Shown: piece after piece, positions 31,776 to 41,271 of the stretch
Numbering within the stretch: the stretch's first letter is position 1
Layout of the letters: every line of letters begins with the position of its first letter
From: a virus
Direction: 5' to 3' (one strand)
Virus record (IMG/VR): IMGVR_UViG_3300044530_001651
Location: 1-46,543 of that record
DNA: 46,543 bases
Position numbers and translations under genes: made by a program
The notes under the pieces: generated by a model
Seen by the model: only the letters and a program-made list of their open reading frames with translations
Databases searched by the model: none
Told to the model about the DNA's origin: nothing

Positions 31776-32942
31776 TTATGTGTCAAATCGTATAATAAAG
31801 TTTACAGGAATATCTCTTTCCGATTTAATTGGTTGAGGAAGTTTAGCTACCGCAACTAAATCACAATTATCATCGTATAAACCAATTGTTGTGATGAATG
31901 GTGTTAAGAAAGAACCAGTTGAATCGATAGAACTACTTAAATCATAATGTTCAAATCCTGCAAAGTGAGTAGAAGAACTTACAGATGATGTATAACGATA
32001 ATCCAAAGTATTTCCATTTTCTAATATAGATTTTTTACGAATGTACTTAACAGGTTGTTTAGAGTATACTCTATGTGTATTTCCAGAAGAATCTACAAAT
32101 GATGTATATTCACCACCTTCCGTTACAACGGCGGATGGGTTTTGTGAAACATTAAATTCATCTTCATTAACAATCAATAGATATTCGTGCTCATAAATTG
32201 TTTTGGTGGATTTGAATGATAAGTCCCAATTAGATATCAATACATCATTGAGTGCTCGGGTGATTACAATCAACCCTTGGGTATAGAATATATTACCAAT
32301 TGAATTTGTTCCTGCTGCGCCTGATAAAAATGGTATATTTTCTACTATCATTACACCACTTTCAATATTAAAACTAACAATATTCATATCATAACTTATA
32401 CCGTTATATGTTAGATTAAATATACTGTCTTCTATATCAAACCCCATAAATTGAAAAGAAGCAGTATACGCAGCAGATGCTAAATCTGTAAATATAATTT
32501 CATTATCTTGAATATCTATAGATACTACAGTAATAGTATCTCCCGCAGAATCTATTAAATTTCCAAAGGTATCATCTATATATGTTTTACCATTATCTAA
32601 TAAATTGATTGAACCTTTTTTGATTCCTTCTCCAACATATATTTGTGGAATAGATATTACTTTTGCGGAACCACTTAAAAATCTATCTCTACCCGAATTA
32701 GAGATTTCGTATGTATTATTTTTGGAGCCAAATCTTAAAAATGGGTTATCTTCATTTCCATTATAAAATTGTGCTCTTAATTGACCGTATATAGAATTTT
32801 GTGGATATAATCCAGATAATGTAGATGAATTTTCATTAGCTTCTAATAAATCTATTTCATTAGAACCACTAGAAAAGTTCCATTCTTTGTAGGCTTTGAA
32901 AGGCCTAATACTAATATCGGATTTGGGTATTCTTTTTAACAT
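31776..32942 (-). CDS. Virion structural protein, paralogue of the 33027-34262 product
   Basis: The 388-aa protein starts at the ATG at 32942 (MLKRIPKSDISIRPF); a longer frame would begin inside the terminator/promoter gap and encodes an unlikely FYFFIFIY leader. It is beta-rich with many Ser/Gly/Thr/Asn. Its C-terminus, FITTIGLYDDNCDLVAVAKL followed by PIKSERDIPVNFIIRFD, matches the end of the 411-aa protein upstream (TTVGLYNDANELLAVAK, KVKLDF). This tail is remembered from structural proteins of marine myoviruses. Likely a tail, baseplate or decoration protein. The element at 32949-32958 is only 6 nt from this ATG. Confidence 0.65.
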   Translation of the reverse strand: MLKRIPKSDISIRPFKAYKEWNFSSGSNEIDLLEANENSSTLSGLYPQNSIYGQLRAQFYNGNEDNPFLRFGSKNNTYEISNSGRDRFLSGSAKVISIPQIYVGEGIKKGSINLLDNGKTYIDDTFGNLIDSAGDTITVVSIDIQDNEIIFTDLASAAYTASFQFMGFDIEDSIFNLTYNGISYDMNIVSFNIESGVMIVENIPFLSGAAGTNSIGNIFYTQGLIVITRALNDVLISNWDLSFKSTKTIYEHEYLLIVNEDEFNVSQNPSAVVTEGGEYTSFVDSSGNTHRVYSKQPVKYIRKKSILENGNTLDYRYTSSVSSSTHFAGFEHYDLSSSIDSTGSFLTPFITTIGLYDDNCDLVAVAKLPQPIKSERDIPVNFIIRFDT

Positions 32943-32948
32943 ATCATA

Positions 32949-32958
32949 TATAAATATA
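32949..32958 (-). promoter_or_regulatory. TATTTATA-type putative phage promoter after the terminator
   Basis: The minus strand reads TATATTTATA, 6 nt before the ATG at 32942 and directly after the terminator T-run. The short distance would give a nearly leaderless transcript if this is a -10-type element. Confidence 0.45.
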
Positions 32959-32961
32959 AAG

Positions 32962-32998
32962 AAATAAAAAACCCCCACCATTTCTGACGGGGGTGTCC
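32962..32998 (-). terminator. Rho-independent terminator after the 411-aa virion gene
   Basis: On the minus strand ACCCCC (32994-32989) pairs with GGGGGT (32976-32971) across a 12-nt loop, followed at once by a T run (TTTTTTATTTC). It starts about 33 nt after the stop at 33027. In a window this A/T-rich, six C-G/A-T pairs followed by Ts is distinctive. Confidence 0.85.
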
Positions 32999-33026
32999 TT
33001 CGGTAGCATCCGTAAGGAATATGTTA

Positions 33027-34262
33027 TTAGAAATCAAGTTTTACTTTTATAGCTACTTCTTTATCAAATGATTTAGCAATTGGTTTAGAAGTTTTAGCTA
33101 CCGCTAATAATTCGTTTGCGTCATTGTACAAACCAACAGTTGTAATATACACATGCGGGTCTCTTTCGAACAACGGTTGTACAAATGCACCTACTGAACC
33201 AGTTACGAATGTTGGGTTGTTAGAGAAGTTAAATTCTCTATTGTTTGCTCTTACAAAGTAATGCGATGTAGAAACATTTTCAGTTCTACGAGCTTGGAAA
33301 TCACCACCTCTTTTTAGTGCATCGTACAATTTCAATGAACCAGATACCGAACCTGATTGATGATATTTTAATGTAGTTGAACCAGCAGCTGCTGATAATT
33401 CACCACCAACTGATGCTGAAAGTGCAGTTGGGTTTAATAAGATAATACCCATATCAGGATAGAATAAACCATATCCTTGTTGTGTGTAAGTATCTGATAC
33501 TTGTGCTACTGATGCAGTTAAGGATGTTCCAATATTCAATGCACCACTAACCATATTATAAACTCTACCAGCAGTTGTTACATTTTCGCCAGTTCCACCT
33601 GAATCATCAATTAATGAAATATATCCAGCTGAACCTGATAGTGCGATTTGTATATTTCCTGGATCTAATTTTTCTTTATATCTAGCTCTATTAATGTTAA
33701 GTACATAGAATGATGATAAATCATGTCCTCCTGCGGTTGACCCAGTGTAAACACTAAAATATGCATCAGCTGCATCCAATAATACATTTTTAAATTGATT
33801 ATAAACTGCAGTAGTTTGCAAATTGGAATCATCATCTTGAGATAATGTAGGTGCTCCGTTTCCGTTTACATCTCCATACGCGATGGAAAATTGAACCTCT
33901 GCAGAAGTTGATGAGGTTGCAACATTATATACATCCAAATAATACTTACCACTTACAGAGTTCAACTGTGTAGATGATGTGAAAAAATTAGTCAATGAAC
34001 CTTCATCACCACTCCATATTCCAGAAGTTACAATTTCTGTTCTGTTTGTTACTTTATCAATTGCTCCAAATTTCTTATATATACCATTTGTAATAGTGGT
34101 TATATCCGAACTAATTTGCTCACCCTGTCCTAAAAATTGGTTTACAATACTAACTAATTCATTTGTATCGATAGGAGTACCTGCTACATTTGATTGTCCT
34201 GCCAAGTATTGAGCTATATTACTTGCTAAAAGGGCTCCTCTATTGTCTCTAATTAATGCCAT
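33027..34262 (-). CDS. Virion structural protein, probably abundant
   Basis: The 411-aa protein begins MALIRDNRGALLASNIAQYL and has a Ser/Thr/Gly/Ala-rich middle, typical of tail or decoration proteins. It ends with HVYITTVGLYNDANELLAVAKT and KVKLDF, shared with the downstream 388-aa protein. Its codons are followed by the only strong terminator in the window, which suggests a highly expressed transcript end. It lies 8 nt after the 207-aa gene, without a promoter between. It is not assigned to a T4 protein; possible roles are tail fibre adaptor, head or tail decoration, or part of the baseplate periphery. Confidence 0.7.
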   Translation of the reverse strand: MALIRDNRGALLASNIAQYLAGQSNVAGTPIDTNELVSIVNQFLGQGEQISSDITTITNGIYKKFGAIDKVTNRTEIVTSGIWSGDEGSLTNFFTSSTQLNSVSGKYYLDVYNVATSSTSAEVQFSIAYGDVNGNGAPTLSQDDDSNLQTTAVYNQFKNVLLDAADAYFSVYTGSTAGGHDLSSFYVLNINRARYKEKLDPGNIQIALSGSAGYISLIDDSGGTGENVTTAGRVYNMVSGALNIGTSLTASVAQVSDTYTQQGYGLFYPDMGIILLNPTALSASVGGELSAAAGSTTLKYHQSGSVSGSLKLYDALKRGGDFQARRTENVSTSHYFVRANNREFNFSNNPTFVTGSVGAFVQPLFERDPHVYITTVGLYNDANELLAVAKTSKPIAKSFDKEVAIKVKLDF

Positions 34263-34270
34263 AGTTTATT

Positions 34271-34894
34271 TTATTGAACGTAAGTTATCGTTACAGGTAT
34301 TGTTTGTGAACCACCAGTTTCGTTACCATAAACCGTAATTGTAGTTTTGATAGTTGAAGTTAAAGATGGGTTTGGAATAAATTTAAATGTTAATCCTTTA
34401 GCAATTGCTGCGGTTGCAGATATATCATCACCAATAAAAATAGGCACTGAACCTACATCAGATGTTACTCCTTCTCCTACAATATCACCTGCGTTTTTGT
34501 TTGATAATACAATTGTGTATCCCAAACTTCTATTTCCAGCTGGAGATGTTGTTGGTGATAATGAAACTTCACCACTTCTTTGATTAACTGAAATGGTTGG
34601 TATACCAAATTCTACAACAGGAATACGAGTTGTATTTTTAGGTAGTGTTACCAATTTATATTTCATTACTTGCGTTTCATCAGGATTGGCTTCCAATACT
34701 GGCATATTCTTAATTGCCGCATCATAATATGCAGAACCAAGTGGATGTGCCGGTTCGTAAAGTGTGTAATCAATCTCATCATCTGCTAACGCAAATTGAG
34801 TAATGTTTAATCCTTGTCCTGATGCTAATTTTTCTCTACCTTTTTTAGTAAGAATTGCATCAACAGTTAATTCACTATTACTTAAATATCCCAT
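34271..34894 (-). CDS. Virion structural protein with conserved 'ILTKKGREKLA' N-terminus
   Basis: The 207-aa protein begins MGYLSNSELTVDAILTKKG, then ITQFALADDEIDYTLY, AHPLGSAYYDAAIKNMPVLEA and MKYKLVTLPK. This N-terminal block is remembered from a family of marine T4-like phage structural proteins; the C-terminal half is a Gly/Thr/Ser-rich beta domain (about 100-207). It begins a transcription unit with the 411-aa protein and has the element at 34917-34926 upstream. Likely baseplate- or tail-associated; the exact role is unknown. Confidence 0.7.
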   Translation of the reverse strand: MGYLSNSELTVDAILTKKGREKLASGQGLNITQFALADDEIDYTLYEPAHPLGSAYYDAAIKNMPVLEANPDETQVMKYKLVTLPKNTTRIPVVEFGIPTISVNQRSGEVSLSPTTSPAGNRSLGYTIVLSNKNAGDIVGEGVTSDVGSVPIFIGDDISATAAIAKGLTFKFIPNPSLTSTIKTTITVYGNETGGSQTIPVTITYVQ

Positions 34895-34916
34895 AATATT
34901 TTTATTATTCTTTGTT

Positions 34917-34926
34917 TATAAATATA
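34917..34926 (-). promoter_or_regulatory. TATTTATA-type putative phage promoter before the 207-aa virion gene
   Basis: The minus strand reads TTATATTTATAAAC, 22 nt before the ATG at 34894, in the 49-nt gap after the 1658-aa gene. Confidence 0.5.
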
Positions 34927-34943
34927 ATAATTTTTAAATTTCG

Positions 34944-37900
34944 TTATTCTACTTCCAAAATAGGTTCGGAAGAATCTCTACCAGTTTTATTTACTTTTAA
35001 TGTATTCGGATTAGATATAAATGTTTCAATCGGAGAACTACCATCTAGTGTAGTTGCCGCAGTATTTTTAGAACCCTTAAAGAAACTATTTTGTAATCCC
35101 CTAGTTAAATCGGAAGTAAATTTATTATGCGTTGGTAAATATCCATTTACATTTGTTACTTCTATTACATTGCCCCCAACTGTTGGACTATTTGGTGCAC
35201 CGAATGGTTGAATATTTAATCGTGTTTCAGTATAAGTTTGAATATCCGAAACATATCCACCACGTGGGTCTCCCAATCCGTTTGCAGATGCGGTAATTGC
35301 AAATTTTTGTATAATTCTTTCTTTTTCTTCCGTAACTAATTGTACTTTAATTCGTTCTTTAACAACTCTATTATCTTTATTAAAATAAGTTCTAATCGCG
35401 GAACCGTTTTGTGCGTATATACCAAACCCAATTGTTTCAAATTCAGTTTGTCCTATAACTTGATTGGAATTTATAATATCAATTTCAGTTACAATTGTAG
35501 GGGTTCCTAAATCTGCATCTATAGTTATTTCTTTTTGATAATAATCCGAATTAAAAACAAAATTAGAATTCATATCAATAGTAGAATCCTGTTGATAATT
35601 TTCAGCCAATAAATTATTTACCGATGCAGTTGAAATCAATGCTTCATACTGATTGTTTTCTACCGTTAAATTTTCTGATAAATTGGCATCTATTAATGTT
35701 TCTTTTTGAATATTTTCAAATGAAATAACACTAGTATCAGATAATTTTATTTCAGTTTCTTTCTGATAATCATCTGCAGTAGGTTTTTTGTGAACAACTT
35801 TACTTCTTTCTAAAAAGTGTGGTTCTATTAATAAACCAGTAGTTGCTTTAACCCTCGCAGGCAACATCTTTTTTAAATCTTCAAACATAGATTTCTCATA
35901 TAGTTTGATTAGATTTATGTAAGCATATATATCTCTATTATCAAATCTTTGGAAATAATAATTTCTTAAATTATCCAATGATTTATAATTTGGTTTATAA
36001 TCATCCGATGGGTCACCAATGTAGTTATCAATATTTAACCCACCAAAAGTTTTAGCAATATCCATATTCAACTCTTTTGTAGGAGAGAAGAATAAACCAA
36101 CTCTGTTAGAATCAGTTGGAGATTGGTCAAATGCTTTTTTAGTTGCTCTACTTTTTGAAGATAAATCTACACCAACACTTCCAGATATTTTTTGATTAGT
36201 TAAAGTATATTGGTCTTCGAATCTAACTTTATTAGTTGAAAATCTACTCGCTCCACCATCTGGATAATCCATTACAATTGTTCTATCGATTACTTCAAAT
36301 TGAAATGGATATTCACTTATAGATGGGAAATTAAATGCCGATGCTGATAATAATGGTGTAGTGTTTACCGAATACAATGAAGCAGTAGTTCCATTTTCAT
36401 AATCATTTCTAGTCAATCCATTTTCAAAATAAATGTTAGTATCAACATTTATTAACGAAGATGTTTGTGCTAAATTTTTAGGATATTCAAAATCTAAACG
36501 GAAATATAAATCATCGGTTGAAGATGAAACACTATTTCCATTAATCATTTCAGGAAATGAAACGTGTTCATAAAATCTTTCAGTATCCAATACTTCAGAC
36601 CATAAACGGAATTCATCCACACTACCAATATAGTTTCCACCCAATCTAATTGTAGAACCATTATTCCAATTTGTATAATTAGAAGATGATATTGATTCTT
36701 GGAATATAGTTCTTTCTTTATCGGCTTGTCTTACATCCAATTTTAATCCAGCAGAACCACTACTTACAGATATACCAAAAAATTTACCATTAAATATTGG
36801 TAATGTTGAGGTTTCTATTGATAGTGACCCACTATAATTAAATTTAACTTTACCATAATCACTATTTGTAGAACCACTTAAATTTACATTCCAGCCACTA
36901 CCACTTATTAAAGTATATTGGGATGATTCTAATGGTTTTACAAATAATTCAATCGTATTTGGTTTAAGACTAGAAGTATTATTTGTTTGTTTCCACTCCA
37001 TCTGTATTGATGAAGTTAATGCCATGTTAAGACCCGTAGTAATATTATCTATTACCAACTTACTTTTAGATGTATCGTTTATTTCAGGACCTCCAAATTC
37101 TAAAATTGAAAGATTAGATGATGGAATACCATAACATGCCATCAATGCGTGAATACCTCTCCTAGTACCTTTATGTTTTAGTAGATATGGTAAGTTATTT
37201 ACAATTCTTCTCCAAACTTCGTTAGTTCTTTGTTTGGCCGGATTTGATTCTTTATCATTACCTTCTTTATCCTTGCCAAATACATAACTCCACAAATCGG
37301 CATCAGCTGCTAAATTTTTAGCATCCCAACTAAATGATTTTAATGTATCAAAAAGTAATTTGTCAGAAATGCCATCTTTTGCTTTATATCCTAAACCTCT
37401 ACTTTTTTCAATTGATTTTGTATGGAAATAGATATTATCAAAATGATGTCCAATCATTGAGAAGAATAATAATAAACTTTCGTTTTCATCATTATTAACA
37501 ATGAATTGAGGTATATTGTTTAATACATAATTTGAATTATTGGCATCATATATATTTGCAAGTTCTTCTATATTATTGTACCAATTTTTAACTTCGTTAG
37601 ATGTACTCAATCTTCGATTAGCACCATTGTAGGGCCAACTTAAAGAAGATGATGTGTATAAGAATTTTTCAAATCCATCAAATCCGTTTATTAATTGATT
37701 TTTCTTTAATTGTTGTCTTTCTGCTTCTTGTATAGATGGTAACGAACCACTATGTGCCTGTGATGCGTTAGCTGCTGATAGAGCAGTTTCATATAATTCA
37801 ATTAGTTGTATTTTATATACAAAGTTATCAATACGTTCATTTGCAGAACTGAAATGAACAAAATTCTCCCATAAATAAGTAGAACCAGACGAGTATTCGA

Positions 37901-39920
37901 TATTTAATTCATCCGTAGTTATTAACGATGAACTTAAATATAGTGATACTAACTCATTAGAAGATGTGGAACCACTTAATATTATATTATCTAATGATTC
38001 GTAATTAGTAGATTGTCCTTTTACAAAGTCTACATCAATTGTAAAATTTGGTCCTTTTATTGGTGGACAACTTACATCATTATTTTCTGTTAATACAACC
38101 GTTTCAATTAAAGGATTACTCATTAATTTTGTAATCCAGAATGTTGAATTATTCTGTATATTAGCAGGTAATGGTGAATATAGTTTTAATATAATTGAAT
38201 TAACAACATCATTTGGAGCAACAAATGTATTACCTAAATTATCTGTAGACTTTTTAGATAATGTAAAATCATCAGTTTCCCAAGATGAAATTATAATTTG
38301 CTCATCGTTTCCAAAATTAGCAAGGTGTGTTAGATACTTACTTTCTTTTGAAGGTTCATCGATTTTTAATTTTTCAGAAAAAGCATTAAATAAAGCGTTA
38401 GTAATTATATCTTCATTTAATGAAAGTGTTGGTAGTGTTAATTTTGTCAACACTTCGTATTCATTACCAATTAACTCCTCTGCTCCACTTCGATTATATG
38501 GTTTTAGTATTAATGTTATATTAGTACTACCAACCCAGTTAGGATAATTTTCTCTTAATTTTTTAAGATTAATTTTTATAGAACCGTTTGGTGGTTGATT
38601 ACTTAATAATCCAATTTTACTACCATCTTTTTGTTTTAACCAAACATCAACTGATGAAACTGCAAAAGAGGAATATGAAACTTCATAATCAATATTATAA
38701 TCAGAAAACGATGGTACATCGATTGATTCTGCATATATGACTTCCGTAATAGCAGGGAAATCATTTATAGCAGTAAATGTTAAAATCACCTCAACTCTAG
38801 TTCCTGTTCCAAATTTTTTACTGGTTGGAACAAAAAATATTTTTTTAGAACCGTAAACCTCATTAAAATCTTTTTGAAAGAATATAGTTACTTCTTTGTC
38901 ACTAGCTGGAATTTCTAAAACTTTATCAGCCGAAAGATATACTAAAACGGAATCTGCGAATTCAGTATTAAATGGAATTACTATACTTTTTTCTGTATCC
39001 GAATCTTTTACATTAACATTATATTGTATTTGATTTAATACTACTGTAGGTGATTCGGATTTAATTTCTCTTTCAGCTTCAATTACAACACCTAAACCTG
39101 AATTTAATAATGATGCTGGTACTCTAAATGCATAATTTTGTTTTGTTAACCTATCGTAGTTAACAGAATCTGAACCAAATTGTTGAGCAATTCCAGAATA
39201 TATGTTTTTGATAAAAATACCATCTGGTACATTACCTTTAATTTCAAAGTTAACAAACCCCCCATCTAAAATATTTTTGGGTATTGTAGAAATTCTGTTA
39301 TCATATAATTGCAATTCTCCATCTACAACTATATTATCTTCAAATACAATTTGATATTTTAAACTTAAAGTAGTTAATTCCTTTATATTAGAATTAAACA
39401 AAACTTCATAACCAACCATTGGATTATCAACGGTTACCACGTCTGCAGGTGGTGTTGGAAGTGTTTGAGTTCGTTGTAATACCTCTGTTTTAAATCTTAA
39501 AGTTATTGTTCCGAAATTGAAGTTTTGGGTTTGTTGTTCTTCCCATACATCATCTATTAATGAATATTCTGTAACACCGATTCCCTCAACTATTTCATTC
39601 GCAAATTGTAGTTGTTTAGTATTAATTATAAATTTTGATAATACTTTTCCATTATCTAAATTTGCAGTATAAGTTTTAGGACCATTAAATTGTAAAGATG
39701 AATTATATACAATATCAACGGATTTACCATATCCAGCAGATACACCTTCTTCAAAAAATTCTAAATCATTAGTTTCACTTACTAAATAAATTTTTAACGA
39801 AGATGGTGGGTTAGTTGGTCTATACGTGGGGGCATTGTAAGGACCAGTTTGACCTGTATTCCTAGTACTTCCGTTATTATTAAAATCCGGATAAGCGTAA
39901 AGGCTTTCTTGTTCTGCCAT
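34944..39920 (-). CDS. Giant baseplate/tail structural protein with LamG-like domain
   Basis: The 1658-aa protein has a long beta-rich N-terminal half. A central segment (about 910-945) reads LPYLLKHKGTRRGIHALMACYG, which recalls gpI/TIGR02242-type phage tail proteins ('KGT..gI..L...yGi'). A LamG-like domain follows (about 965-1110: NTIELFVKPLES, GSVDEFRLWSEVLDTERF). The C-terminal part has five spaced repeats around YQKETEI/YQQDSTI (about 1380-1480). It is preceded by its own promoter element and sits after the baseplate operon. It is most likely a baseplate wedge or pin-associated protein. No direct equivalent to a T4 protein is claimed. Confidence 0.7.
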   Translation of the reverse strand: MAEQESLYAYPDFNNNGSTRNTGQTGPYNAPTYRPTNPPSSLKIYLVSETNDLEFFEEGVSAGYGKSVDIVYNSSLQFNGPKTYTANLDNGKVLSKFIINTKQLQFANEIVEGIGVTEYSLIDDVWEEQQTQNFNFGTITLRFKTEVLQRTQTLPTPPADVVTVDNPMVGYEVLFNSNIKELTTLSLKYQIVFEDNIVVDGELQLYDNRISTIPKNILDGGFVNFEIKGNVPDGIFIKNIYSGIAQQFGSDSVNYDRLTKQNYAFRVPASLLNSGLGVVIEAEREIKSESPTVVLNQIQYNVNVKDSDTEKSIVIPFNTEFADSVLVYLSADKVLEIPASDKEVTIFFQKDFNEVYGSKKIFFVPTSKKFGTGTRVEVILTFTAINDFPAITEVIYAESIDVPSFSDYNIDYEVSYSSFAVSSVDVWLKQKDGSKIGLLSNQPPNGSIKINLKKLRENYPNWVGSTNITLILKPYNRSGAEELIGNEYEVLTKLTLPTLSLNEDIITNALFNAFSEKLKIDEPSKESKYLTHLANFGNDEQIIISSWETDDFTLSKKSTDNLGNTFVAPNDVVNSIILKLYSPLPANIQNNSTFWITKLMSNPLIETVVLTENNDVSCPPIKGPNFTIDVDFVKGQSTNYESLDNIILSGSTSSNELVSLYLSSSLITTDELNIEYSSGSTYLWENFVHFSSANERIDNFVYKIQLIELYETALSAANASQAHSGSLPSIQEAERQQLKKNQLINGFDGFEKFLYTSSSLSWPYNGANRRLSTSNEVKNWYNNIEELANIYDANNSNYVLNNIPQFIVNNDENESLLLFFSMIGHHFDNIYFHTKSIEKSRGLGYKAKDGISDKLLFDTLKSFSWDAKNLAADADLWSYVFGKDKEGNDKESNPAKQRTNEVWRRIVNNLPYLLKHKGTRRGIHALMACYGIPSSNLSILEFGGPEINDTSKSKLVIDNITTGLNMALTSSIQMEWKQTNNTSSLKPNTIELFVKPLESSQYTLISGSGWNVNLSGSTNSDYGKVKFNYSGSLSIETSTLPIFNGKFFGISVSSGSAGLKLDVRQADKERTIFQESISSSNYTNWNNGSTIRLGGNYIGSVDEFRLWSEVLDTERFYEHVSFPEMINGNSVSSSTDDLYFRLDFEYPKNLAQTSSLINVDTNIYFENGLTRNDYENGTTASLYSVNTTPLLSASAFNFPSISEYPFQFEVIDRTIVMDYPDGGASRFSTNKVRFEDQYTLTNQKISGSVGVDLSSKSRATKKAFDQSPTDSNRVGLFFSPTKELNMDIAKTFGGLNIDNYIGDPSDDYKPNYKSLDNLRNYYFQRFDNRDIYAYINLIKLYEKSMFEDLKKMLPARVKATTGLLIEPHFLERSKVVHKKPTADDYQKETEIKLSDTSVISFENIQKETLIDANLSENLTVENNQYEALISTASVNNLLAENYQQDSTIDMNSNFVFNSDYYQKEITIDADLGTPTIVTEIDIINSNQVIGQTEFETIGFGIYAQNGSAIRTYFNKDNRVVKERIKVQLVTEEKERIIQKFAITASANGLGDPRGGYVSDIQTYTETRLNIQPFGAPNSPTVGGNVIEVTNVNGYLPTHNKFTSDLTRGLQNSFFKGSKNTAATTLDGSSPIETFISNPNTLKVNKTGRDSSEPILEVE

Positions 39921-39937
39921 TATTTGTTTTTATTTTA

Positions 39938-39945
39938 TATAAATA
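39938..39945 (-). promoter_or_regulatory. TATTTATA-type putative phage promoter before the giant virion gene
   Basis: The minus strand reads AAGTATTTATATAAAA, 17 nt before the ATG at 39920, in the 38-nt gap after the proline-rich-tailed gene. Confidence 0.5.
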
Positions 39946-39958
39946 CTTTAATATTATT

Positions 39959-41260
39959 TTATTTGATTGCACCTCTTGGTCTCGGTGTAGGAGAAATTCC
40001 AGGATTAAATTGTCCAGTTTGTCCTCTAGTATCTTCAACTAAACCTGTTTCAGATGGTATAGTTTGTTCACCAGTTCCTCCTCCTGTTGAAGTTGGAGTA
40101 GTATCCGTTGGTGGATTATATTCTGGTACTGTTACAGGAGCCTTCTCTTCTACTACAGGTATTTTTGGAGGAGGTTGTAATGCAGGTGGTTGTGGTGGTA
40201 TAACTTCAACTGGAGTAGGTGGAGTTACATTTGGAATACCTTCAAATGATACTGCCACTAATTCTGGAGAATACACATTTCTTACAATTTCTACTTTAGT
40301 ATCGTACGCTTGAACTAAATTTTCAATCTGTTTTTTAACTTCCTCTACCCCAAATTCAACAGGTAACTTTTCATATTTTACAACTCTTCTATTTAATGTT
40401 TTTATATTAAATGTTATAGAATTATTTAAAATGTTTTTTATTTCATTTAATAAATAATTAAAATCATATTGGTCACAATCATCAAATCTTTTTTCAGATG
40501 GAGACCCGAATGTGGATTGAGCAATATCATAGTTTTTATTGTTTAACCAATATACAACACTATCTCTAAAATCTGTAAATATTTTAGTCTTAAATGCATT
40601 AAAATTACTTAATCCAAAATCTTTTTTAAGAACTGATTGAAAATCATTTCCAAATTTTGCTACCAATGCATCATCTATAGATTGTAAAGATGTTCTTTCA
40701 AACGCATCCAACCCATCTAATATATTTTTTTTATAATATTTAAAATCTCTATTTAGATTGTTTAAGTTTAAAAATTGTTTAGTATTAGTTGCGTTTATTT
40801 CAGAACTATTGGTTTTTAATGGTATAATACGAACCTCTTCTCTTGATGGAGATATTTCATGTATCCAAACTCTTTCTAATTCATTTTCACTACCAACTCT
40901 ACTACGAACGAAATTAATATTAACTTTAAGAATACCGTTTGTAAACCCTAAATCATTTAATAATTTTTCAATATTAATAGCAAGTTCTTTTTTCCCCAAT
41001 GTATTAGTAAGTGAATACATATATGAACCTATGCTATTTTTTTTTATGTATGCAACATTTTTTCCTGATTTTTGGGGTAAAAGTATATTATTAATATCGT
41101 ATACAGATACTTCCATCACATCATACTTACACTCACCAAATTCGGTTTCTTGTTTTTCGTTTTTTGTAACAATAAACAAATCTTCTGCAAGGAGAAACTG
41201 CCCTTCATTGGTTGAATTTGAATTTATGCTATCAAAATTTGTATATTTTCTAATACTCAT
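39959..41260 (-). CDS. Baseplate-operon protein with proline-rich tail
   Basis: The 433-aa protein has an N-terminal beta domain (DLFIVTKNE to NINFVRSRVGSE), a conserved IHEISPSREEVRIIPL (about 128-143), a helical middle (DAFERTSLQSIDDALVAKFG), and a 90-residue Pro/Thr/Gly-rich tail (PPTPVEVIPPQPPALQPPPK) that is probably disordered. The IHEISPSR segment is remembered from uncharacterised virion proteins of marine myoviruses. It closes the baseplate operon, with a promoter element just after its stop. Function is unknown, virion role likely. Confidence 0.6.
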   Translation of the reverse strand: MSIRKYTNFDSINSNSTNEGQFLLAEDLFIVTKNEKQETEFGECKYDVMEVSVYDINNILLPQKSGKNVAYIKKNSIGSYMYSLTNTLGKKELAINIEKLLNDLGFTNGILKVNINFVRSRVGSENELERVWIHEISPSREEVRIIPLKTNSSEINATNTKQFLNLNNLNRDFKYYKKNILDGLDAFERTSLQSIDDALVAKFGNDFQSVLKKDFGLSNFNAFKTKIFTDFRDSVVYWLNNKNYDIAQSTFGSPSEKRFDDCDQYDFNYLLNEIKNILNNSITFNIKTLNRRVVKYEKLPVEFGVEEVKKQIENLVQAYDTKVEIVRNVYSPELVAVSFEGIPNVTPPTPVEVIPPQPPALQPPPKIPVVEEKAPVTVPEYNPPTDTTPTSTGGGTGEQTIPSETGLVEDTRGQTGQFNPGISPTPRPRGAIK

Positions 41261-41271
41261 AGTTTAATATA

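Noticed and set aside
32943-32981. Longer N-terminus for the 388-aa virion protein (start at 32981)
   Set aside because: It would be translated from within the terminator stem-loop and T-run.
39849-40313. 154-aa plus-strand open frame
   Set aside because: It lies antisense to the Pro-rich tail of the baseplate-operon gene and the start of the 1658-aa gene; the Gly/Val-rich product reflects the opposite-strand Pro/Thr codons.
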